This document shows positions 37,000 through 50,539 of a stretch of 64,000 bases of DNA, piece after piece. Numbering within the stretch: the first letter of the stretch is position 1; each line of letters begins with the position of its first letter. The stretch lies in the NCBI GenBank assembly GCA_019722365.1, contig JADFUC010000372.1:1-64000 (forward strand), given 5' to 3'. The notes under the pieces were generated by a model. The model did not search any database, was not told the DNA's origin, and was given only the letters and a program-made list of their open reading frames with translations. The DNA comes from Lithospermum erythrorhizon (taxonomy: Eukaryota; Streptophyta; Magnoliopsida; Boraginales; Boraginaceae). The position numbers and the translations under genes were made by a program.

Positions 37000-38130
37000 A
37001 ATGTATATTAATCTAAACACAAAACAAATGTATGAACACGAGAATCCTTACATCAAGTAAACCTGGAAGTTTAACGAACCTGGGAATCCTCACAATCAAC
37101 TCAAGGCAAGTGGGAAAGTTCCCTCTCAAAATCCTCCTTCCAAAGCTTGTCTCAACACCGAAATGATGTCCCTCTCTTGGGGATTGCACAACCAAGAGGG
37201 AAACTAACGAGCAATTTGAACTTGCTAGAGTCTTTGAAGATTTTAGGCTTGAAACAAAGAGAAAAACTCTTCCAATTCTCTATGGAGTGGGCAAATTTAA
37301 AGTGGAGGTTTTTATGACTTATGAAAAACCTTAATCCCCTCTAAATAATTAAGTCTCAAATTCCACCTACAACTCAAGTTAAGAAATCGCTTAATTTGTT
37401 AACTTAATTGTAATCAAGCATGAGCCTTCTAATTAAATAAATGAAAGTTACTAAGTGAGTTGTTTTATTTTTAATTAACTTAACAAGTCGATTAAAATAC
37501 TAACGAGTCACTATCGAATAACTTATCAAGTTATTCATCAATTCCCCACCGCTTAAATACTAACGAAATACTATCGAATAACTTTATGTTGTCTCATCAA
37601 TTTCAATTGCTTTTAATTGATTAAACTTGCAAGTTTAACCAATTTATGTTCATCAACATATTTGACAATATATAAATATCGAGAGATAAATTTCTCAATA
37701 TATGTCTCAAAGCTTTAATTTCATTCATGAAATATTATTCGAATATCATCAGACAAAGTACCTGAAATGATATTAAGAAATCAGATAATAATAACACTGA
37801 CCAATTACTATTATTATAACGATTAATGAGTAAAGATCTAGCAATCGCTAACCCTTAAATTATCACGAGAACCGCACTAGTAATATCCAATTACTAAGGT
37901 GGTCTACCAAGTTTCGGTAACTTACTTAACTAAACCGTAAACGAATTGATACACAATTGCCTAATGGCACAATAAAAGTGGAATCAATTCTCATTGATTT
38001 CAACAATTCGCTTATCCATTATACCCAATAACGAATCGATAGCTCTCATAGGCTAAGCAATTTGTGATAGTATTTAAGCCTTTAAATTCTTTGATAGATC
38101 GGTATTTAATAACCCGCTGCTACGCCTAAG
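37000..38130 (-). mobile_element. Probable LTR and leader, minus orientation
   Basis: Non-coding. Read on the minus strand, it passes from AT-rich DNA into a TTTTTCTCTTTGTTTC-like leader and then toward the gag-like scrap at 36530-36990, as an LTR plus leader would. The ends and family were not determined. It shares short words (AGGGACATC, CTTGATGTAAG) only with itself, so the call rests on layout. Confidence 0.3.
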
Positions 38131-38189
38131 TCATTTTATTAAATTATATTTATCGGTCTGTAAGGGAATTCAAGATGATATCTATAATT

Positions 38190-40450
38190 TCGAATAAGAC
38201 GTATATATCGAGACGAATATGATGCAGAGTAATATATGTCTCGGGAATAAATATATTTGAACGTTTCTACCGAGATTTTAAGACGGAAGCTGAAAAAATT
38301 AACCGAAACCGAACGGAACTTAATTTTCCCCTCTAAATATCTCACATACCACCACTATTCATCATCTTCATCCAAAACCCATCCCCCTTTCCCCCATTTG
38401 ACAGATTCCATTTCCCCCTCCCCCTCAATTTTTTTCTTCCATTTCTTCCACCTTTGGGTAATTTCAAGCATATTAAAAAGCTGATTTTCATCTCTCTCCT
38501 CAACATTTTGCATCTTTCGAGTAGCAAAGCTCAAGCCTCGTGATGTTTTCTTATGTTTTTGGAGAGGTTGACTTTTTGTCGATTTTTGGTTTTGAATTTT
38601 AAAAGTTTTAAAACGGGTATGTATATCCCTAGGCTCAATTATGTGCTCGTGCTGATTATAATTGATGTTGTGGGTCAAAATGCTTGATCAAGAAGTTGAC
38701 TTTAGGTTGACTTTTCTAAAACTTCTTTAAATTGTATCAGTTATTTCGATGTTAATATAGTTGTTTTGAGTATAATGTGGATGTTTGATGTCGACAAGTA
38801 ATACGCTTTTAGCTTGGTGCTTTTAAAGTTTTAAAGAAGAATTGCTTTGAATTTAAGGTTGATTATATGGATTAACGGGTCAAATTGATTGTTGGATTGA
38901 TTAGAAATTGCTTAAAGCGCTGAATCGGGGTGTAGTGGTCGATTTGGATTAGTGGATTTGGGGGTGGTCAGAATTTCAATATTTTTTTTGTCGCTAAACG
39001 TCAGTAGTAATATTATCACCGGAGAGCTGTTAACTCGAGCAACTATAATTGTTGTAAATTGGATAGTTAAAATACTAAAATGGGGTTATGATCAGTAGGT
39101 AGTAATAGTATTTTCGGTATGCTTATATTGTATGAGCACGGGAAACCATTAATTTGACCACCGAAGTAAGCACTGGCTATTTGCTAGCCAAGGTAAGTAT
39201 TTATCTCACGGGTGTCGATTAACTACTTGATTGCGATATGTATGATTTCGTTAAATTGTATGTTGAACATGAACCGTCAAGTTGAGTCAGTTGGGCTCTG
39301 CCCTGGTTTCACGAGTTTATGTATTTTGAGCGGAGTCGTGACACGAGTCGTGATATGAGCTGGCTTACGATGCTGCTGTATTATCCGTATTTACCTGCGC
39401 CGCATGGCAAGTATTTGCTTTCGTAATTACCTGCGATTCTGGCAGTGACAGCTATGTCGACGGCACAAGCTCCCTCCCTCGCAGTCGAGATTGATTTATG
39501 GCGCCCATTAGTTGCGTAAACCCGAATTTATATCGAGTCGATTGAATTTCTCTGAAGTTGATAGCCGTCGAGTTGATTGAGCTGATAGAGTCAGCTTCGA
39601 GTTGATCGAAAGTGGTTTAGTTGTGCGATTAAGTAGTATTATAGCTGTTGTCGAGTCAGGACTGCTGGATTAGTTGTTAGTCATGAGCGTCGCATTGGCT
39701 TTGGCCGATGTAGTATTCGAAAAGTTGTCGTGAAGACATTGAAGTCTTTCTTGAAACGCATTTGGATGTTATTGTTGATGCCACTATTTTGGAATGTTTA
39801 TTATAGTGACCTTAATTTATGAACATATGAACCCGGATAAGGAAATCGCTAACAACTTCATAACAAGATCTTAAGTTGAAACATATCATGTACTACTTAT
39901 CTGCTTTACGCGGATTAACCGCTTTATTACATTGCGCGTGATCGGGAGTTAATTTCACTTCGAGGTATATATTTACTAAGCTTCTCGCAGCCTTACACCC
40001 TTTCACATGTGGGCTGCATTTTCAATGCTAGGTTGACAGTATGTATCGCTTTTTGGGCTTTGCTGAAAGGATCGTGCTCTGCAGCCTAAAAGTAGCGGCG
40101 GGTGGTACTGATCATCATAGTCTCGTTGTTTTTGGATTGTAGCTCATTGTTTATATTTTTGTTATTTCGATTTCGACTCATTTCGTATGTCGATACGTCA
40201 TACGGAGATCACAGATATCGTGTTGTTATTGTGTGTGGTTGTGTGAAACACCACAATGGATTCTTTTTCTTAAAAAATTCGCTCTCGGTCCGTTGTATAT
40301 TATTTTGTATTGCCGCTTTCAGATGCGTGTCTTTTGAATTTGGGTCATCCATCGACAGGACTCTGTCCGTGGATTTGGATGATCAACTCGCAAGGCATTT
40401 AATTTATCGTTACATGAGATTTCGAGTACCGGAGTAACTCAATCAATCTC
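38190..40450 (+). mobile_element. Gypsy-type LTR-like copy F
   Basis: Same family as 33260-35545 by the three ordered landmarks, including TCTCGCAGCCTTACACCC (about 39984). It adds a run of GTTGA/GAGTC words at 39540-39660 that resembles the reverse complement of 6370-6500. No internal coding region lies between copies E and F, so these are not obviously two LTRs of one element; the copia-like debris at 36.5-38.1 kb lies between them. Confidence 0.5.
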
Positions 40451-41040
40451 ACTGGTCTCGAACTATGATTCTCTCCAACCTCTTTATGTTGGATGCAGGG
40501 TGCGTAACATCTTTCTCTTTCATCTCTCTTTTCAACATTTCCAATGGGCGAGAGTCTCATACGGAAGATAAATCAAATTAGGTCTAGCATCATAGTACTT
40601 GACCTCGGTATTTATACTCCATAGTAGACAAATATAAGGCACTTGACTTCTACGAAAGGTATCATCAATTTCATCGATCGAAGTCTCTCTCCAAACAAGT
40701 ATTTGTATCCTTTGGAATTCTTGTAGGACTCATCAAGTATTACATATTCACGTGCCTTTGGCAAACATGCACCGCTCTCAAATATTTTGACACCAATAAA
40801 GTCTGACCCATATCTTTTCGTGTCGATCGAAAAGGCACTTATAGGAATGTGGACTCATAATCGACTATAGTATAAAAATACAAAAATAGAACAACTAAGT
40901 TTATGTCATAAATAATATTCTAAAATAAGATTATATGATAACCATACTGAAGCCATAATCCCAATTAACACACACAAAATATACCAAGAACTCACATAAC
41001 GTAAACCGACGGCAAAGATGGACTACGAGTCCTACACATT
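40451..41040 (-). other. Unassigned, possibly decayed coding DNA
   Basis: On the minus strand 40610-40840 has an open, non-repetitive look (pieces such as PKAREYVILDESYKN and GYKYLFGERL), but I recognise no family. It is likely a transposon-derived fragment. Nothing else is seen here. Confidence 0.25.
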
Positions 41041-43345
41041 GTTTTAATGATGACTTAAAATTGGATTTACTATCTAACATGCTTAAGTGATTTATTTCAT
41101 AGGCACGTTGTAAAGGTGCCTCATCGGACTCAAAGTCGATATTCATATCAAACAAGCACAAGATCAAGACATTGAAGATAATGAAGAAATGCCATGAGTT
41201 TCAAGGTGAGAATACAATGCCATAAAGATGATTATGGTGATATAGAAGAAGGATCAACCATACAAAGCTTCAAAGTGAAGAATTCGGTATTTAAGAAGAA
41301 GATTTGCCCATCTAATTGCCATGAAAGCGATCAAGTAGATAAAGTTTTAACCAAGCAATCAAGATATAATGGAAGAGACGAGTATTGGATGCAAGCCGAA
41401 GAATAGGTAAAAGTTAAGTGGTTTGAATCTAACTTTTACTTCCTTCGTTGAACTTGATCGGGGCAGCTTATATGAGAGAGATTTTTTAAATCATTTTTGA
41501 TAAAAAATTATTAACCGTTTCAAAGTTTTAAGAATGTTTTGTGAAAATAAAGTATTTTAAAAATTATAATACTTATAAAAGTGGGGTTTGATATCATATT
41601 AGTAAAGAGTTTGGGGCCTTTCCAACTCATTTTGAATCGTCAAAACGGAAAGCTATAACGGCAAATTATTTTTAAGTTGGTCCATCGCAGGCATACGGTC
41701 ACGATGAAGACCGGATAACGGTCACGAATTTAAGCTGAGTAAACTGGCAAGTTCATCGAGGGCTCCCATCGTGTTTATATGGTCACGATGAGCACTCCGA
41801 CGATGGTCACGATGAAGTCGAAAGAACATTCGGCAAGTTCACTCCAGGGCTCCCATCGCGGCCCTCGCCTCAACTGTGGGCACTCACGCATCATCGAATA
41901 CGAGCTGTGCTTGATCTCCATTTTCATCCCCAAATCTTCCATCTTCTTCCCCAACTCTTCCCAACTCATCCTAAACATTTTTGTGCTTAAATTTCATCAT
42001 TCAAAGGTTTTATTTCTCATATTTAAACACCAAATCTCTCAAACATGTGAGCTTTAATTTTGATTATCAAAGAGAAAGTATCTGGTTTGTGCCAACACTT
42101 TGAAATGAGTAATGGGAAACAAAGCAGCAATCAAGTTGTTCGACATGAAATGCTAAAATGGGGAGTTCAAGATCTTCAATTTCATATCCACTCAATGTAA
42201 GGAGTTGTAAATTGTGCTAAATTGTAATCCTATTGTAGCTCATTGAGGAGCATTTAGATATGGATAAAATAACAATCTCTACATCATATAAAGAGATATC
42301 CCATTAAGTTAGGATTTATTCTTCATACAAAGCAGATTGAGGGTCCGAAAAGCCGCGAGGCTTACTCAAGCTGTGGATCGAGAGATAGCCGTGTAGTATT
42401 AAGGCTAAGGCTCAAGCAATAGGACATAGATCGTCGAGTTAAGGAGTTGTATCTCCGACTGACAGGGCAAATCCTAGCGATTCCTCGGGGTTCTTAGTAG
42501 CGCATTGCTGAGTCAAACTCGGGTCGAGACTCGGGATTGTTAGCAAGGAGCAAGAGATGTAGCAGTCAAGTTTAGGCTTCACCTCAACATCCAAGCACCA
42601 TCTAAAGGATTCTGTGAGAAAGCCTACAGAGCCTTTTGATCGAGATGTAGATTAGCGAACCCCTGCATGCCTCATTTGAAGTTTGCATCTTCTATCCCTA
42701 TATTACTTTCTAGTCTATATTGATATATTGCTAGAATTTCTAGATTCGGATATTATATTCTAGTTTATGAAAGCTAATTGAATATGTCGGCATATAATTG
42801 AATTAGTTTCAGAGTATCGATATGTCAAGTTTAATTCCAGCTAAAATTGAATATCTCTGAGGCGTCGATCCTAATTCAATATTCATGATTAGGATAGTTT
42901 GATTTGATCAATGAACATAGTATTTATATTTCGCATCAATCAAATCCTCATAATTAAACTTGCTATCGTTAATGCCTTAAACTCACCTAGTATATCTATG
43001 TATCAATTAGGATATGGTAACAAATTGATTGATCAATATCCATGAAACGGACTTAATCGTATTATGCATGAATGAACTTAATGTTAATATCAATTGCCAA
43101 TATGAGTTTTGTATATTTATTGCACATACCCATTGCAGTATCATTTTAGTTATTTTATCTTTAATCTAGAATTTATTCGGTAGTTTGGAAACTGCATATG
43201 GTAAATTGTGCTTACAATTGACTAAAAATTTTCATTTCGTGTGAAATCGATTCAAGAAGTTTTAAAAGTCGAAAAATCGGTTAACAACCGTTAAGTCCTT
43301 ATTCACCCTCCTCTAAGGATGTCATATAGCTAATGCAAAGACACA
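41041..43345 (+). mobile_element. SIRE/Maximus-like copia LTR, decayed
   Basis: The 3' part ends with TTATTCACCCTCCTCTAAGGA (about 43298-43319), close to the 3' terminus typical of SIRE-type LTRs. The 5' part has the GGTCACGATG repeats often seen in these LTRs. The length of about 2.3 kb would be large for the group, so more than one fragment may be joined. No coding remnants. Confidence 0.4.
41690..41865 (+). repeat. GGTCACGATG-containing tandem duplication
   Basis: GGTCACGA occurs at about 41697, 41720, 41780 and 41807. GGCAAGTTCA...GGGCTCCCATCG occurs at about 41747 and again at 41833, so an ~85-bp unit is present twice. The two units differ as TCATCGAGGGC versus TCACTCCAGGGC. Confidence 0.7.
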
Positions 43346-44640
43346 TCACACTCCGATTTAAGCTATGCAAGCACAATCACATAATTATGATTATCATGAC
43401 TTTGGTGTTACTAAAAGTTCCAACTTGGGGATCAGATTAGTAATTCTTACGTCAACGAGCCCACGCTGTATTACTGGAAATCACCGCAAAGGCATCAAAT
43501 ATATTGAACATAAATTCGTAATGAATAGTGTAAGTTCGAAGTCAGCGAACAAATAACTTAGATCGTCATCCCGTGAGTACGGCCATCGCCCTGTTATATT
43601 AAGCAGTCCTACGATGTCGAATTCCTATCCCTCGACTTTTATATTTAGGTATGACATTAACTACTTATTTATTAGGTGGGATTTGTTATATTTTATTGAC
43701 TCTATGATCATCTCAAACATATTAATCAAACTAGCAAAAACATATATCTCATGAAACATAAGAAAAATGTAACACATTATTGAAATCGTGATATAATTAT
43801 TAATAAAAATCTTTCAAACTAGATTAGTTCAAAATATATTTACTTTCATAAAGAACTTTCTTATTGGCATATCCTCTTTAGTGGATCAATATCTATAATT
43901 AATTATAATCTATATGATTAATTATCCCAAAAAACTATATATTTATGGATTTCTATAAATACAAATGCCTAGTAATTTTTAAGAAAATAATATAGGCCAT
44001 ATTATTAATATAATAAATAGTATATCATAAAGTCCATGACATCCATCAAAATATAACATATTATATTATGTATGGTGAATAATCAATATTACATTTAACA
44101 TAATATAATGGTTGAAGCAGAAAGTAAGCACACACATTACATGTCAAGAATATTCCTCAAACGAGATAAACTATTTAATTATTTTAATTATAAAGTCACC
44201 AAGCAGCCTCTTAATTCTAGTGTGCATTAATATCTAATATTAAATTATGTTAATTAATATCTAATATTAAAATAACTAGTATTTTTCAAAAAATACTATT
44301 TTTACACTTATGATGATTAATTCCTAAATTATGTTATAATTTGAAATATCTAATAATCATAGGTCTTAAAACTTAATTAAATCAATTCCAAAATTTTATA
44401 ATTAAACCTAATCAAAATTAGAATTTAATTGATCTATATCCATTAGCTTTAACTGATTCCAAGAAACTTTTTAATTTAATCTAATCTAATTATAACTAAT
44501 TTTAATGTGGTTTAAAATAATTGATTAAAATAATTTTCAACAAGAAATTAAATTAATCAAATTTAATTTATTTCTCACAAATCAATTATAGCAAAAACTA
44601 TCGTTAATCGGCCGGACAAATCAAAACTCAATTGACCTAT
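43346..44640. other. AT-rich gene-free stretch
   Basis: No recognisable gene. 43680-44600 is extremely AT-rich, with TAATATTAAAT-type simple repeats. Confidence 0.5.
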
Positions 44641-45388
44641 TAAACAACTGAATCGGGACTCTGCCTAATATTAACAAGGGACCGCCCGAGCAGCCCAACA
44701 AGTTGCAAAACAAATAACTAGCTTTTAGAGACTCAACCCATTATCCCAACGCCAAGCAAAACGGGCGCGCCCGGATCAGTGGCCCATACGCCAGGCCCAC
44801 ACGCCCAAAAATGTATTTAACGTCTGAACTCCACACTCGATAAAAGACCTTCCGCCGCCATGAAGTCAGCGATGGCCGCCACGCTGTCGGTGACGGTGAT
44901 TCCACGTGTCATCAAACGGGCAGCTTCACGCGCACCGCCACGTGTCGCTATATCCGTGAATTCGCATCCAGCCGAAGCATGTGGGTCGGATCAGTCAAAT
45001 CGGGTTTCACATGAAGTCATCGTCTCAACTCAAGTGATTCTTTTCAAATGGTGACTTATCGCTGACGCCAAATTGCTGATACGATGAAGATATAATCGAC
45101 GGTTTTAACACGTATTCAAATTAATAAAGTCATACAAAAATTAATTGAAATAATCTCAAAAATTCTCAAAAAATCTAAATATTAATTGAAAATTTTCCAC
45201 ATTAAATAATTTCAAAAATAATTAACAATTAATTCTATTTCTTAATTATTTTAATCACATAATTAGTCAATTAGAATTAAAACGCCATTACCTCATAAAT
45301 TAAACATGCAAATCAATACTGCATTCGGCAAAACATATTTTACATTATTTACATAATCGCAACTTCGCAGCCTAAGCTCGAGGCCACC
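44641..45388 (-). mobile_element. Possible leader of the minus-strand LTR element
   Basis: On the minus strand this follows the LTR at 45389-46206 and begins GTGGCCTCGAGCTTAGG. That loosely resembles a copia primer-binding site (TGGTATCAGAGC) with one CAG read as CG. The open frame 44860-45054 (plus strand) is GC-richer but not recognised. No gag was found, so the element is truncated. Confidence 0.3.
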
Positions 45389-46206
45389 GTTGGATTTCTA
45401 AATCATATCTGTAAGTTCTAAAACTAATTAGATACGAATCCTAGGAATACTACTCGATTATACAAAAATGATAAAAATGAATTACTGTGAGTGTACCGCT
45501 CTTCTTGGAATATTTTATTTGGCAATGGAAAAAATCTAGTAAGCTCAAATACCCAAAATAGAGTATCTCCAAGAATGTCCACTCCAACAAATGATCCGAA
45601 CTCCTCCGCAAGCGCTTACTACAACCATCGGGGCGACACCGAAACAAAATGGAAGAGAAATACCCTTCCAGCGAAAGTGTTCGGTCGAATCTGCCGGAGA
45701 GGAAAGGCGAATTCTTCACTCTAAGTCAAGCAACGAATGGAAAGAAATATTGGGCGAGAGTGAGTTGCCTCCCTCATCATAGACTTTTATCGAAATGGGC
45801 CGAAGCCCAATAGCCAACCTGCCCTCCCCCATAAACCCTAGTCGCCCAAAGTCTTCGAAATAGGAATTTTAACGTTTCTTTCATTTTTCATTTTGCACTG
45901 GTAAGCTTATATTACATTTTATTATTAGTCCTAAGCATCAAGCTTCTCAAGCGCGAATTCTTAGGACGGATCGACAATAGCAATATATTAGACAATATTA
46001 ACCTATTATTATTTTAATATATAAATTACGAAATTTTAATCTCAAGAATCCATCATAACCCTAATGTCGATAATCAAATTCTAAATATTAATGGTCCAAC
46101 AATTAATATATATCAACTTATAATCTTGGAACGTATAAATCGATTTGCATAAATCAAATTATTCAACTGACATTTTCATGGTATCTATTATCTCATGTAT
46201 CCAACA
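45389..46206 (-). mobile_element. Copia-type LTR C, minus orientation
   Basis: On the minus strand it starts TGTTGGATACATGAGATAAT (from 46206), closely related to the solo LTR at 61284-62182 (TGTTGGAAATATGAGATATT). It ends near AATCCAACG (45389). Its 3' third (45389-45610) matches 32790-33010. No clean target-site duplication was found, and the left end has CGTTGG in place of TGTTGG. Confidence 0.6.
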
Positions 46207-46761
46207 ACAATGACCCCAATAATAACTCGATTCCTTTCGCCATGCTGAGTCGACTGCAGTGGGAAGCCGCCCAAGGCTAAAGGACTGCATTACATGTCAT
46301 AGTTGTAGACTACTTTTAGCTGGCATAAGAATAAGCCGGGCGAGGATCAAAGGAGGTCATAGTCTAGTTTCTATGACCTTTCATATATTTGTTCATCAAA
46401 TTCATAAGTATTTGTTCATCAAATTCATATATTTGTTCACTCTTATAAAAAATTATTTATGAATATTCAAAACTATAATTGATTTTGTTAATTGACTATC
46501 AAAACGAAGTTTTCAATTGCACTTCCACTTCAATTAAAGAAAAAGACCAAGACCAATAGAAATGTGCAAAAAAATTTCTAAAAATTCAAGTTAATGGGAA
46601 AAATTAACTAAAAAGTAGAAAAATAGTGAATTTTGTTAGAATTGAAAGGAAAAATAGTTATTTGAAAATTGATTTAAAATAGTTTTTGTGAATTTTGGAA
46701 ATTGATTTTTGTGTATCGAGCTTCTCAGTATTGAAATTATTCTTTTTGGGGGTGCAAGTAT

Positions 46762-47450
46762 TGTTGAAAATATGAGATATTTGAAATAATGTCTGTTGAA
46801 CAATTCGATTATACAACCGATTTACTCATTTAAGTTTAAGTTTAAGTTCAGATATACGCTCGGGACAAATGATAATGTTCGATTTAGTGATAATTCCGCA
46901 TTATCTTACTTAGCCACTTAATGCACTTTTATTTGTAGATAGCAAGCCTTGGGCGTTCCAAGACCCCTCATTGCCTCGAATTAAAAGCATTGAGGAGGTA
47001 AAAGAGTTTCTACTTACTCTTTCAAAGCCTAAAAAAGAGACAATCACTGCCTATATATAAAGACTATTTTTTGAAAATAACCAAAGCCATTCACTTCGGG
47101 TTTCACATTCAAGCGAAGTAGTTCTCTCTCTCCCCTCCTTTTTTCTAATGACTAGTAGGTAGGAAAATTTCTGATTTTTCAAATTTCAACCTCTTCCCCT
47201 TAGTTTATTTTAAAGGAGTTCTAGTAAAAACTCCCCGAGGAACTTGTTCTCGCTGCTTGTGTGGATAATTCTAGAGTGCATTCGGCTTCATCATATTATT
47301 CCGTCAAGTTATTATTCGCGATATTCCCTAAAGAACGGAACATATATTTTCTCTGGCTCTTTAATTATTTTTATACAACCGATGGTAATTATGGAATTCT
47401 GTGATTATAGTATTGTTGTAAATATTATTTATACGTTAGAAACATCAATA
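46762..47450 (+). mobile_element. Copia-type LTR B, plus orientation
   Basis: Starts TGTTGAAAATATGAGATATT and has CTATATATAAAGAC (about 47051) as a probable TATA box, followed by a CT-rich tract (47130-47150). The start matches LTR C and the solo LTR at 61284-62182. The 3' end is not certain and no internal region follows. Confidence 0.5.
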
Positions 47451-48330
47451 TGTATATGAGCTTCTCTTATTTGACTATTGTTTGAGGGATGAAGAGTATG
47501 AGTGGTATCTTACTATTTATATGAACTACTATATGCATTATGGTAATACTCTAATAGACAGTGATGTATTGTTTGGTGAGTTTGGGCTTAAATGACAGTG
47601 ATCTTAGTTGAGGGAAGTTTGAATGAACATTTATCAATTATGAAAAGCCTTTCTTGATTGTTTTGGGTAGACAAGTAGGAAGTGAGTTTCCGCTTCAATT
47701 CTTTTGGGTAGACATGTACACATGTAGGTATTTGATAATCCCAATAGTAATACGCTATAGGACCATCCAAAGGAGATTTAGACTTATTGGTATCGCTAGC
47801 CAAATCGGTGAAATATCCAATCGAATAAACTGATCTGCACTACGTAAGACGGTCCGTGGTGAAGCCCTCATTAATAGGACCGGTTTCTATCCACCTCGGG
47901 TCCACTCTAAAGGAGGCTTCGTTAGGCTATAACTGATCAAAAGACCATTAAAGAGGTAATTATGAGGTGTATTGGAGATCATAATTATCCAAACACCTTA
48001 ATGAGACGAAACCGTTACTATTTGATAGTAAATGGAGCAATCTAACAAGCTAACGGTCCATACAACTCCAAGATAAACCCTCAAGTGTTTCAAGAAATTC
48101 ACTTCTGATCCCTCAAATTACCTTTTACAGTAAACTAAACCTACTTCCATCCATTACTAACTTGATCATCGGAGTGTTTTGGTCAGCGACCAGCCTTGTT
48201 TTGGCAAGATTTCCATTTCTTGTTGAGTCCCTCACATTATCCGGTCCTTGTCAGTCCCTATACGTATCAAAGCATACTCGAAGACTTATCATCCGATCCA
48301 CTATCTAAATCGGAACAGGTCATCAGTATT
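47451..48330. other. Gene-free repeat-like stretch
   Basis: No coding region was recognised. 48272-48325 shares a ~45-base phrase (GAAGACTTATCATCCGATCC and onward to GTCATCA) with 11875-11925, next to the primer-binding-site-like word there. This suggests related retroelement debris. Confidence 0.4.
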
Positions 48331-48942
48331 TGATGTTATTTTGTGCTTTAGCTAGATTGTTGAATATATATATAGACACTTGTGGCTGGACGGATGTTCA
48401 TTATTGTACGCATACATTAAAAAAAAGTATTACTCTGAGTTTTTTATGTATTCCGTATTTTTGTCATCTTAGATCAACAACAAATAACTCAAGAAACAAA
48501 TAAAATGAGTCAAGAATATATCCGATTAATGCAAAAATATTTTGATTAATGCATACATATTTACTTAATTGTACATAATTGTATATTTTGTATATGTTAC
48601 TCATGCATTTATGTTTCTTTAAATCCATTTTTCGATTGTATAGAATCATCTTTTCATTTTCTTCTCATATATATGTTAGATAATTTTTAATATTATATTT
48701 ATTATCATACAAAAAAATAATTATACAAAAATGAATAAATTCGTACAAACTGAATTGTGCATAACAACTAGCGTATTTAATTTGTCAAATAACTAAACAA
48801 TTTCTTCTTGTTCTTCTTGTTCTTCTTGTTAGAGCAGCCTAGCAGAAATAACTAAACAAGTTCTTAGATCAATAAGATATTCTACAGCATTATTCTCAAT
48901 CTACTTTGGCAGTCTTCTTGTCACATCATAATTTATATATTA

Positions 48943-49165
48943 CTCCCTTCATTACAAAATAAGTCGATTATTTAGCCAAAAAGTACTTTTATTGCGAGTT
49001 TACGAAATCAATAAAAAAAAGTAATAAAGTTTCATAATTTCTAATGTGATGTAAGATTATTAATCAATGAAAACAAAAAATAAGGAATGATGATAACAAT
49101 TTTGTAAATTTCAATACATAAAAGTCGCGATCGTAAAAAATCAAACAATCACTTATTTTTAAAAT
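48943..49165. mobile_element. Stowaway-like MITE, right end decayed
   Basis: Left end TA then CTCCCTTCATTACAAAATAAGT. The right side has CAATCACTTATTTTTAAAATAA, whose reverse complement matches the inner part of the left end (AAAATAAGT-GATT), while the outermost bases are lost. Non-coding. Confidence 0.55.
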
Positions 49166-49169
49166 AAAT

Positions 49170-50535
49170 AAAAAATTTTCGATATTTATTTATTTCGGTA
49201 TCTGATTTCTGGGTGATGGTTTTTCCTCTTAGCCATAAGGTATAGTTGTATACAACACAAAGCAGAATCCACGGAAAAACATGCATGAAATAGTGGGACA
49301 ATGAGTTTGAGCATAATTCAAGTTTCAAAAATAAATAAATTTTGTTAATACATGGTAGAAGTCGTAGAGTAATAAGTTAAATAAATTTCGAAGTTCCATT
49401 TAGACTCCATAAGTAGAAGTATATAATTGACGCTTCACAAACATCAGACGAATATGCATAAGAATTAAGTTAAAGCAAATACCTTAAATATTTCTATTTT
49501 ATATGAACCTTAAGATTAAATATATTACTTACGTGATAATATAATCCAGACAACTACGTAGTTCTTACTTTACAAATTCACGGTAAGCTTCTAAGATGGG
49601 GCTCATAAATTTCATATCAAATACTCAATCGAACATTTTAAATATATAAAGGATAAATTTATTTAACGGATTAAGTATTACCGATATGATGCCGGATATA
49701 TACCCGGTTAAATTTTAATTCTGATTTTCAAGTCAATATCGATCTAGTTTAGTTTTGAATCTGTTTTTAGTCAAATTTTTGTTTTGCTTCGAGTTTATGT
49801 TACCGTTCGCGAACACCACTATACATTACTTTTAATTTAAATCGAAGGTTTGATTTAACAATTAAAAATAATCAATTTTGACCATATGGAAATCGTATTT
49901 AAATACTACGGAGTACTTCATTTCAATCTAAATGGGTGGTTTAATTTAACAATAAAAATATTCAAATTTGACCATAAATAAAAATATTTTATGACCAAGT
50001 ACAACAGATTTGCAATTGAGTATCAGTAGGTGTAGTAGGTAGCCAACCATGTCCATGCAAAATCTATTTTCCTATTTCCCTCATGTTAATATTTGCCAAT
50101 ACTCAATCCAATACTAAATGGGGCCTATGTCAAAATGTAATCCTTCTATTTTTTAAAATGGTTTTCTGATCAAATAATTACCTAATTTTTTTTTTCATCA
50201 ATATTTTTTTATTTATCAAGATTTACAAATAGAGTATGAGTTTGTATCATTTAGATAAAAAAAAATATCCATGATGAAGTTACATGAATAAAAGATAATG
50301 TGAAAAAACTGCATGAATGTATGGTTGTTATGGCATTGTGTGTTAAATTATGAGGGATAATAATAATAATCAAATAGCAAGAAAGATGTTAAATTTTGTC
50401 TAGCGGCTAGAGATGGTCTAATTATGTAATGTGTATTAACTAATTTTATTAATATTTTGATATAAATACAAATTTAGACGAATACCTTCAAAATACTTCA
50501 TTTTAAGTAGAATAAAAACCTCCCATTAAATTAAA
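49170..50535. other. AT-rich intergenic DNA
   Basis: No gene recognised. GGTTTGATTTAACAATTAAAAATA-TCAA-TTTGACCATA occurs twice (about 49845 and 49931), a local direct duplication of about 85 bp. Confidence 0.45.
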
Positions 50536-50539
50536 ATGA

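Noticed and set aside
38342..38678. Overlapping Lys/Glu-rich minus-strand frames
   Set aside because: They are the antisense of a pyrimidine-rich tract in the LTR-like copy F; the charged composition is a by-product of the tract.
40102..40437. 111-codon plus-strand frame at the end of LTR-like copy F
   Set aside because: Hydrophobic and Phe-rich from T-rich DNA, no recognisable motif, and placed within LTR sequence.
44860..45054. GC-richer open frame with an Ala-rich start that resembles a transit peptide
   Set aside because: Only 64 codons, no following exon with a known domain, and located in what looks like a retroelement leader.
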